Part shown: positions 1-5,040 of the stretch, piece by piece
Layout of the letters: every line of letters starts with the position of its first letter
How positions within the stretch are numbered: the first letter of the stretch is position 1
From: Saprospiraceae bacterium
GTDB lineage: Bacteria > Bacteroidota > Bacteroidia > Chitinophagales > Saprospiraceae
DNA length: 5,935 nucleotides
Direction: 5' to 3'
NCBI GenBank assembly: GCA_020436955.1
Contig: JAGQWW010000183.1
Coordinates: 1-5,935, forward strand
Position numbers and translations under genes: made by a program
The notes under the pieces: model-generated
Database searches by the model: none
What the model saw: the letters and a program-made list of their open reading frames with translations, nothing else
Told to the model about the DNA's origin: nothing

Positions 1-1
1 A

Positions 2-1144
2 TTACAGGTGTCTGAAATAGCATTTTTAGTGCTGTTCGGATTTTGGTCAATAGCTGTTTTTCGTGGCAATATATCCATTGGAAAACCGGGATGGATTGGC
101 TGGGCCATACTTGCCTATTTGCTTTCCAATGTACTAAGCACACTTTTTAATTTTAATTCAACTACCTTTCTTGACCTGATTGGAAGAACCTATCTGGTGC
201 TTGTTTTTTTTGTATTGAAGTCCATTTTTGAGCAATCTCAATTTTCAACAAAAGGCTTTAAAATACTTCCCTGGATTTTGGCCCTTTCGGTTATCCCGGC
301 TTTATTTGGATACACCTTAGCCCACTTGGAAGGAAAAGCCAATTTCCTGGTCTGGTTCTACCCGGATTACCCATATTTTGGAGATACATTCCGTACAAAG
401 GGCCTAATGCAAAGCCCTAACCTACTCTTCAATCTGTTGGTTTGCCTTTTCTTCCTGAGTCTTATCTATCATAAAAGCTTCAATAAATGGCTTAAAGGCA
501 GTGCTTTTTTGACAGCTGTTTTCACCTTTGCTAAATCCTGGTTGTTTTTTGGTGTTTCCCTAATTTGGTACCTCTCAAACCAGACAAAAGGTTGGATACG
601 AATAACATTTAGGTTGTTTGCCTTTCTGTTATTTTTGGTGGCAGCTGTTGGGACCTACGTCCTTATAAAGAATGGAGATCAATGTTTTTTATCTGAAAAT
701 ATACCCACCCACAGAGATAGCAGTGCATTTTACCAGCAAGACGGGTTTTGTTTCATACGAACCAGTTATGCAGTATTACATAGCACAGAAATCAGGGCGG
801 GTGTCGATTACCTTCCCTTAGGTTCCGGTCCGGGAAATTTTATCAATCAGGTTCCAGAACTGAAGGAAAAGGGTTGGTATCCGCAGCATATGGAACCTTT
901 TGAAGCGCATTCTACCCTTTTTGGTACTTTTTTCGAATTGGGTATCCCTGGTCTGGCTTCCTTGTTGCTCTTGGTGTATGCAATTGGGCAACAATTAAAA
1001 TTGATACCCCGGGAACAAAATCTGATTTTTACTGCCTTATTTCTATTCCTTGCACAAGAAGCTATTTTTAATGATATTAATAACTTCAGGCATATTTGGG
1101 TCATTTTAGCCTACTTTGCAGCTTTAGACCATCATAAATCATAA
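2..1144 (+). CDS. O-antigen ligase/polymerase-like membrane protein (5' end cut by window)
   Basis: A polytopic inner-membrane protein of the Wzy/WaaL (O-antigen ligase) type, expected to polymerise or transfer lipid-linked glycan on the periplasmic side. Seen: about ten hydrophobic segments (counting from the GTG at base 8: roughly residues 5-18, 28-46, 61-73, 84-104, 139-154, 165-189, 201-220, 311-330, 338-354, 360-373) and one large polar loop at 221-305. The loop and following helix carry the family signature: PLGSGPGNF (270-278), then EAHS (299-302) and ELGIPGL (310-316); the more usual 'HN' is 'HS' here. The reading frame stays open to base 2 and family members are usually longer (about 400-470 residues), so the GTG at 8 is probably not the true start and part of the N-terminus is missing. 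The next gene begins 2 nt after its stop, indicating one operon. Whether it is a ligase or a polymerase cannot be decided from sequence; family assignment is fairly secure, substrate unknown. Confidence 0.8.
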   Translation, partial: LQVSEIAFLVLFGFWSIAVFRGNISIGKPGWIGWAILAYLLSNVLSTLFNFNSTTFLDLIGRTYLVLVFFVLKSIFEQSQFSTKGFKILPWILALSVIPALFGYTLAHLEGKANFLVWFYPDYPYFGDTFRTKGLMQSPNLLFNLLVCLFFLSLIYHKSFNKWLKGSAFLTAVFTFAKSWLFFGVSLIWYLSNQTKGWIRITFRLFAFLLFLVAAVGTYVLIKNGDQCFLSENIPTHRDSSAFYQQDGFCFIRTSYAVLHSTEIRAGVDYLPLGSGPGNFINQVPELKEKGWYPQHMEPFEAHSTLFGTFFELGIPGLASLLLLVYAIGQQLKLIPREQNLIFTALFLFLAQEAIFNDINNFRHIWVILAYFAALDHHKS

Positions 1145-1146
1145 CC

Positions 1147-2403
1147 TTGAAAATCCTCCTCCTTGCACCGTACTTTGCTCCTTACAACAATCCCCGTGCT
1201 TTGCGGTGGGTTAGTTTGGTGCAGGCTATGGGCAAAATGGGTGTTTCCGTAACAGTGCTTTGTTCTTTTTTTAGTGAGTCTGTTCGCAGGGAAGATTTTA
1301 AGGTGGAGGTCATTCCGGTGGGATACAATAGTCTGCAGGAATTTCTGGCCATGCGCAGCAAAAAGGCCGGGTCTTCTGTCGGTACTACTAATAACTGGAA
1401 ATACCTTGCTCATCAGCTTTTGTGGAAGCCCTTTATTTTTCCGGATGAGAGTTTCATTTGGAAAAGACCGGCCCTTTCAAAAGCCCTTTCCCTTTTGTCT
1501 GCTGAGCATTTTGATGCTGTTATTTCTGTTGGATTGCCATTTTCTGCTCACCTGGTGGCCAAGGAAATCAAAGCTACTTTTCCAGATATTACCTGGCTGA
1601 TGGATGTAGGCGATCCTTATGCGTTGCAGGAGAATCATCCCATTTCTAATCCTGTTTTTTTTAAAAAAAGAAGTCATTTGTTGGAGAGGGAATGTCTGCT
1701 TCAATGCGATAGGGTAGCGGTGACCAACAAAGGAATGAAAAACAAGTATGCAGATACATTTGATGTGCCTAAGGAAAAAATCCGGGTCATACCTCCCTTA
1801 AATTCAATTCAATTTCTGGATAAGGCACCATCTGTAACCACTGAAACAATCCAGATAGGATATTTTGGGAGCTTTTTTAGAAATATAAGAGAACCAAAAA
1901 TTTTATTGGATGCCATTGGGCATTTGGATGCGTGGGCTTCCAAGGCTAACCTTTCTATTCAATGGCATTTTTTCGGCAATGGTTTTGAACGTTTCAATTT
2001 GGATAAACGCATTCGTGAATATGGCCTTTCAATTGAAGTTCATTCAAAAGTTGACCGGCTTCAAATCACTACGTTTATGGAGTCCATGAACGTACTCTTG
2101 CACTTTGGTAATGCAACAGATTTTCAAATACCTTCAAAAATAGCGGAGTATATCTGTTCCGGTAAGTCAATTCTTCATGTGCAACAGATTGCCGCAGACC
2201 CGGTATTGCCGCTTTTAAAAAATTATCCCTACGCATTAGAAATAAAAACTCCTTTAGAAGAGAAGGATGGGTCTGCAGTGATTAATTTTTTGGAAAAGGC
2301 CCTACAACATCAGCCTGATACTGAGTTAGTAGAAAAACATCGCTGTAAGTACAAACCTGAAGAAATTGCTAAAGAATATTTGGAGCTTTTAAGGAGCATT
2401 TAG
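1147..2403 (+). CDS. GT4-like glycosyltransferase (GT-B fold), TTG start
   Basis: A probable cytoplasmic sugar transferase that adds a residue to a lipid-linked glycan, using an unidentified nucleotide sugar. The 418 residues fit a two-lobed GT-B enzyme. The N-terminal lobe opens with KILLLAPYFAP (2-12), typical of group 1/family 4 transferases, and contains DVGDPY (153-158) and VTNKGMKNKY (192-201). The C-terminal lobe starts near IGYFGSF (237-243), has HFFGNG (274-279), and holds the donor-site region QIPSKIAEYICSGK (327-340); Glu334 probably corresponds to a Glu of the family's EX7E donor-site motif. The start is TTG at 1147: an in-frame stop at 1135-1137 leaves only ATC, ATA and ACC upstream, and the next Met (residue 28) would remove the first beta strand. 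No Shine-Dalgarno sequence is visible; with 2 nt separating it from the preceding stop, translation is probably coupled. Acceptor and donor sugars cannot be inferred. Confidence 0.85.
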   Translation: MKILLLAPYFAPYNNPRALRWVSLVQAMGKMGVSVTVLCSFFSESVRREDFKVEVIPVGYNSLQEFLAMRSKKAGSSVGTTNNWKYLAHQLLWKPFIFPDESFIWKRPALSKALSLLSAEHFDAVISVGLPFSAHLVAKEIKATFPDITWLMDVGDPYALQENHPISNPVFFKKRSHLLERECLLQCDRVAVTNKGMKNKYADTFDVPKEKIRVIPPLNSIQFLDKAPSVTTETIQIGYFGSFFRNIREPKILLDAIGHLDAWASKANLSIQWHFFGNGFERFNLDKRIREYGLSIEVHSKVDRLQITTFMESMNVLLHFGNATDFQIPSKIAEYICSGKSILHVQQIAADPVLPLLKNYPYALEIKTPLEEKDGSAVINFLEKALQHQPDTELVEKHRCKYKPEEIAKEYLELLRSI

Positions 2404-2409
2404 TATTTC

Positions 2410-3105
2410 CTAGCCAATGTTAGCTTTCAAAACATAACCCATACCAGGTTTGGTATGGATGAGCTTGGTCTCAAATCCTTTATCCATTTTTTTTCGTAGG
2501 AAATTGATATAAACCTCAATGACATTGGTGCCGGTTTCAAAAGTGATACCCCACACGGCTTCTGCAATTTCCTTTTTGGAAAGTACCTTGCCTTTGTGTT
2601 TTATCATAAACTCTAACAATGCGAATTCCTTGGCAGTAAGTTCAAGTTGCTTTCCGGCTCTGGTAACAGATTTAGTTTCAATGTTCATTACAAGGTCGCT
2701 AATACGCAATAGTTGTGAATCTGTATTAGGCTTGTCGTTTCTTCTTTTTAAAAATACACGAATTCTTGCGAGCAATTCCCTGAAATCAAACGGTTTTAAT
2801 ACATAATCATCAGCTCCGGTTTCAAATCCGGTTATTTTATGGTCAATTGAACCGTTGTCTGCCAACATTATTACAGGCGTATATCCGTCATCATTGCGGA
2901 TCGCCTTACAAATATCATATCCACTTATTTCAGGTAGGTCTACTTCCAAAATTACAAGACCGTAATTTCTGGACATCGCCATTTCCAATCCTCTTCTTCC
3001 GTCTTTGGCTATTTCCGGAATAAATTGATTTTCGCGAAGTCCCTGATCTATTGCAGCAGCCACCTTTGGATCGTCAGCGACGACCAAAATCCTATTGTTT
3101 TCCAT
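2410..3105 (-). CDS. OmpR/PhoB-type response regulator with degenerate receiver
   Basis: A two-domain DNA-binding regulator of 231 residues, the normal OmpR-family length. Residues 4-121 form a receiver domain and about 130-229 a winged-helix effector domain: LTAKEFALLEF (156-166) is the family's conserved helix, the recognition helix lies about 193-207 (TNVIEVYINFLRKKM), and the wing carries GMGY (221-224). The receiver keeps Asp11, Asp12, GADDY (97-101) and the KPF lysine (Lys104). Three active-site positions are altered: the first acidic-pair residue is Ala10, the phosphoacceptor position is Glu54 (LEVDLP instead of the usual LDxxLP), and the switch Thr/Ser is Ala82. Normal phosphotransfer therefore looks unlikely; it may act constitutively or through protein level. 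In the wing the usual Arg before GxGY is Pro220. No histidine kinase lies in the window. It converges on the glycosyltransferase gene (6-nt gap) and diverges from the HupE-like gene. Family call is secure; the regulon is unknown. Confidence 0.93.
   Translation of the reverse strand: MENNRILVVADDPKVAAAIDQGLRENQFIPEIAKDGRRGLEMAMSRNYGLVILEVDLPEISGYDICKAIRNDDGYTPVIMLADNGSIDHKITGFETGADDYVLKPFDFRELLARIRVFLKRRNDKPNTDSQLLRISDLVMNIETKSVTRAGKQLELTAKEFALLEFMIKHKGKVLSKKEIAEAVWGITFETGTNVIEVYINFLRKKMDKGFETKLIHTKPGMGYVLKANIG
2439..2458. repeat. Perfect 8-bp hairpin inside the 3' end of the regulator gene
   Basis: CCATACCA, a 4-nt loop GGTT, and TGGTATGG form a perfect stem-loop. It lies in the codons for the conserved wing of the response regulator, about 27 nt before that gene's stop, and 35 nt past the stop of the convergent glycosyltransferase. 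Neither strand has a clear run of T after the stem, so it is not a classical intrinsic terminator. One such stem is not improbable by chance in a window of this size. Confidence 0.35.
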
Positions 3106-3131
3106 TGTAAAACAAGTTTCTTAAAACACCG

Positions 3132-3144
3132 ATAGTATTACTAT
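3132..3144. repeat. Palindrome ATAGTA-T-TACTAT, candidate operator
   Basis: A perfect inverted repeat with 6-bp arms and a 1-nt centre, ending 27 bp upstream of the response-regulator start codon. Its place near the probable 5' leader or promoter of the regulator would suit autoregulation, but OmpR-family proteins more often bind direct repeats, and short A+T-rich palindromes arise easily by chance. Function is inferred from position only. Confidence 0.3.
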
Positions 3145-3199
3145 AGGGATTCTATTTTTATGGCTGTTCTATCTATAAATCCAAATTCCTTAAATAGTT

Positions 3200-3235
3200 A
3201 CAGCTTTTTGCCATTTTTGTTAAAATTTAAGCTGT
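3200..3235. repeat. Spaced inverted repeat ACAGCTT ... AAGCTGT
   Basis: Two perfect 7-bp arms (3200-3206 and 3229-3235) are separated by 22 nt, so arm centres are 29 nt apart. The pair flanks the only weak -7-like sequence facing the HupE-like gene (CATTTTTG, 3212-3219) and lies 60-95 nt upstream of that gene's ATG. It could be a pair of protein-binding half sites or a weak stem-loop; neither is proven. Confidence 0.3.
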
Positions 3236-3294
3236 CTTCCAACCGTCAAAACTATTCATAACAGTAATGAAGCTTTCCTTTCAAAAGTTTAAAC

Positions 3295-3873
3295 ATGAAT
3301 GAATTTCAAGCCTATTTTACGCTGGGCTATAGACACATTGCAGATATTAACGCTTATGATCACATGTTGTTCCTGGCGGTATTATGTGCCGTTTACAGTA
3401 TCAAGGATTGGAGGAAGATAATTGTTATGGTAACGGCATTCACAGTAGGACATTCCATAACACTAGCGGCTGCTGTAATGGATATTTTTACTCTTCCATC
3501 TGATATCGTGGAAATTTTGATCCCGGTTACAATTGTTGCGACCGGTATTTCCAATCTTTTTCCTACCAGGGACCATTCAAATAGAAGAGTATATTTTTTG
3601 ACCCTTTTATTCGGATTTATACATGGCATGGGTTTTTCCAATTTTTTGAAAGCAAGTCTTATGGAAGGAATGGACGAAAGCATTTTCACCCCACTTTTGG
3701 CATTTAACCTTGGAGTGGAAGCAGGTCAGTTATTGATAGTGGCTATCATTTTGGCGGTCGCATGGTTGGTGCTCGACCTTTTGAAACTATCGGAAAAATA
3801 CTGGCGCATTGGTATTAGTGTAGCGGGTATCGTCCTTGCACTCCAGTTAATTTACCAATTGGTTTTTGTTTAA
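3295..3873 (+). CDS. HupE/UreJ-family integral membrane protein
   Basis: A small membrane protein of the HupE/UreJ family, named after accessory proteins of hydrogenase and urease clusters; several relatives are thought to be nickel or other metal permeases, but the family is broad and this member's cargo is not known. The 192 residues show about six to seven hydrophobic segments and the family's polar residues: GYRHIADINAYDHMLFL (11-27, with His14, Asp22, His23), FTVGHSITL (49-57, His53), Glu73, FGFIHGMGFSNFL (106-118, His110) and FNLGVEAGQ (137-145, Glu142). Length is normal and it looks complete. ATG 3295 is chosen because the N-terminus aligns with the family start; no Shine-Dalgarno is visible. 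No hydrogenase or urease gene is in the window. It is divergent from an atypical response regulator and its stop codon overlaps the stop of the convergent di-heme enzyme gene. Family call is secure, function open. Confidence 0.88.
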   Translation: MNEFQAYFTLGYRHIADINAYDHMLFLAVLCAVYSIKDWRKIIVMVTAFTVGHSITLAAAVMDIFTLPSDIVEILIPVTIVATGISNLFPTRDHSNRRVYFLTLLFGFIHGMGFSNFLKASLMEGMDESIFTPLLAFNLGVEAGQLLIVAIILAVAWLVLDLLKLSEKYWRIGISVAGIVLALQLIYQLVFV

Positions 3874-4943
3874 AAAGGTGATGCAAACACCTCATTTTCT
3901 AAAAACGCATCGTCCGTAAGGGTATGTAAAAAGGCCTCCAAATCATCCAAATCTTCATTGGAAAGACCCAGTCCCGGATCCAGGTTATATTGCATCAGGA
4001 TGTCTACCGTAGACGAATATTTTACACCGTGATCATAATGTTCCAATACTTCACGAAGGGTTGCAAATCTTCCATCGTGCATGTAAGGCGGTGTCACTGC
4101 AATATTACGCAGAGAAGGCACCTTGAACTTTGCACGGTCCCCCGAATTGTTGGTGACTTCAAAAAGGCCCAGATCTGTGAAATTGCTTTCTTCATCCAAG
4201 CCATTGTTCATTAAAAGGTCGTTGGTAAAATTAAAACCTCCATGGCAGTGGAAACATTCGGCACCTTTTTCTATTCCTCGCGGATCAAACTCTGCAAAGT
4301 ATAATTGCCTTCCTCTTTCTTCAGCTTCGGTTAAAACTTCTTCACCTCGTAAAAATCGGTCGTATTTTGAATTATTGGATACCATGGTTATCTCAAATTG
4401 CTCAATGGCCAGAGCAATTCGATCTGTAGTAACTTCTTCGTCTCCAAATGCACGGATAAATTGATCGCGGTAGGCTTCAATAGCCGATAATTTAGCCACA
4501 ACATTGGGCAGTGTCTCGTGCATTTCAAGTGGATCCTGAATGGGTTGCAGTGCTTGATGGCGTAGGGTAGGGGAGCGCCCATCCCAAAAAAATCCGTTTT
4601 TGTGCCAGGCAAGATTAAACAGTGCCATTGCATTTCTGCGACCGGGCATTTGATCCACCCCGATACTAAATTGGCGAATATCGCTAAAACCATCACCCTG
4701 GATATGACAATCAGCACAGGACTGACTCAAGTCGCGACTCAGGGTCTTGTCATGGAAAAGCATTTTACCCAACTTAACTTTCTCTACGGTCAAGGCATTA
4801 TCAGCAGGTAAGTCAGGCGCCGGAAAATCTCCCCATTCCAGAGAATAAGGACTTGGATCGTAAACGGGCGGATTATCGATGACCTCATCTTTGCAGGAAA
4901 ACAATAATAAACATCCAAGTAAAAGGCATCCGTTTCTTATCAT
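3870..4943 (-). CDS. Di-heme cytochrome c peroxidase / MauG-family lipoprotein
   Basis: A c-type di-heme enzyme of the CCP/MauG superfamily, acting outside the cytoplasm. The N-terminus is a lipoprotein signal with lipobox LFSC (Cys17), followed by K-D-E. Two heme sites are seen: CADCH (76-80) and CFHCH (230-234). Between them Trp120 (FFWDGR), Gln130 and Glu140 (PLEM) keep the 10-residue spacing of the catalytic Trp, Gln and Glu of MauG and CCP. The C-terminal domain has NNGLD (246-250), KVPSLRNI (274-281) and PPYMHDGRFATL (285-296), then Tyr303 in LEHYDHG. Classical CCPs have an axial Met about here within an M-x-x-x-Q-L-G context; MauG has Tyr. It may therefore be MauG/MbnH-like, oxidising another protein or small molecule, rather than a simple peroxide scavenger. 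Length (357) is normal and the start, MIRNGC, gives a good signal peptide. Its stop overlaps that of the convergent HupE-like gene; the MFS gene is 97 nt upstream. Confidence 0.92.
   Translation of the reverse strand: MIRNGCLLLGCLLLFSCKDEVIDNPPVYDPSPYSLEWGDFPAPDLPADNALTVEKVKLGKMLFHDKTLSRDLSQSCADCHIQGDGFSDIRQFSIGVDQMPGRRNAMALFNLAWHKNGFFWDGRSPTLRHQALQPIQDPLEMHETLPNVVAKLSAIEAYRDQFIRAFGDEEVTTDRIALAIEQFEITMVSNNSKYDRFLRGEEVLTEAEERGRQLYFAEFDPRGIEKGAECFHCHGGFNFTNDLLMNNGLDEESNFTDLGLFEVTNNSGDRAKFKVPSLRNIAVTPPYMHDGRFATLREVLEHYDHGVKYSSTVDILMQYNLDPGLGLSNEDLDDLEAFLHTLTDDAFLENEVFASPF
3872..3898. terminator. Possible bidirectional terminator at the convergent stop codons
   Basis: AGGTG (3876-3880), a 7-nt loop and CACCT (3888-3892) form a short stem. 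Read on the minus strand the stem is followed directly by a short T run (3875-3872) overlapping the stop of the di-heme enzyme gene. Read on the plus strand it follows the HupE-like stop and is trailed by CATTTT. Because the two genes overlap, the stem is encoded within the last codons of the di-heme enzyme. Five base pairs (plus one G-U on the minus strand) is short, so efficiency is uncertain. Confidence 0.45.
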
Positions 4944-5040
4944 AATGGCAGGTTTGGAGTCAAAAATATGGATTATGGACCTTTTTTTAAAAATGACAAT
5001 TGAAATGAAACGAATTATTACTGTCGTAAAATGAACACCT
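4944..5040. other. Intergenic gap between MFS and di-heme enzyme genes
   Basis: An A+T-rich 97-nt spacer holding the -7-like box at 4961-4968 and a T/A tract around 4982-4992. I see only very weak stems (TTAC/GTAA, 4 bp) and no convincing terminator for the MFS transcript, so read-through into the di-heme enzyme gene is possible. Confidence 0.5.
4961..4968 (-). promoter_or_regulatory. Bacteroidota-type -7 box upstream of the di-heme enzyme gene
   Basis: On the minus strand the sequence reads TATTTTTG, a full match to the TANNTTTG -7 consensus of Bacteroidota housekeeping promoters, ending 17 nt before the ATG at 4943. The expected -33 TTTG element is not present at the usual distance (about 19-21 nt); the nearest TTG is 28 nt upstream. 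If used, the 5' leader would be only about 10-12 nt. It would let the gene be transcribed apart from the MFS gene upstream. Confidence 0.4.

Larger units (their letters stand above)
3106..3294. other. Divergent intergenic region between regulator and HupE-like gene
   Basis: This 189-nt A+T-rich stretch must hold the promoters and 5' leaders of both divergent genes. It contains a 13-nt near-perfect palindrome at 3132-3144, a spaced inverted repeat at 3200-3206/3229-3235, and an A+T palindrome TTAAAATTTAA at 3220-3230. The best resemblance to the Bacteroidota -7 box (TANNTTTG) towards the HupE-like gene is CATTTTTG at 3212-3219, with no matching -33 element, so no promoter is called. I see no convincing Shine-Dalgarno sequence before either start, which is usual for this phylum. 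Confidence 0.6.

Noticed and set aside
8..10. GTG at base 8 as the true start of the first gene
   Set aside because: The frame remains open to base 2 and the protein is short for its family, so the gene most likely begins before the window.
1655..1671. Programmed -1 frameshift site in the glycosyltransferase gene
   Set aside because: The codon phase (TTT TTT AAA AAA AGA) does not give an X-XXY-YYZ heptamer in frame, and the zero frame encodes the complete family protein.
847..1704. Minus-strand and alternate-frame open frames within the polysaccharide genes
   Set aside because: No domain signatures and full overlap with well-supported genes.
2938..2940. Asp56 as a replacement phosphoacceptor in the regulator
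   Set aside because: It lies two residues after the aligned phosphoacceptor position at the end of beta strand 3; no alignment shift of this conserved block restores the usual LDxxLP pattern.
3150..3172. Direct repeat TTCTAT (3150-3155 and 3167-3172) as an OmpR-type binding site
   Set aside because: The 17-bp spacing does not fit the usual 10-11-bp tandem spacing and six A+T-rich bases recur easily by chance.
3212..3219. CATTTTTG as the HupE-like gene promoter
   Set aside because: It misses one -7 position and has no -33 element upstream; noted in the intergenic entry only.
3990..4811. Plus-strand open frames opposite the di-heme enzyme gene
   Set aside because: They lack recognisable motifs and lie wholly opposite a gene with clear heme and catalytic motifs; they are shadows.
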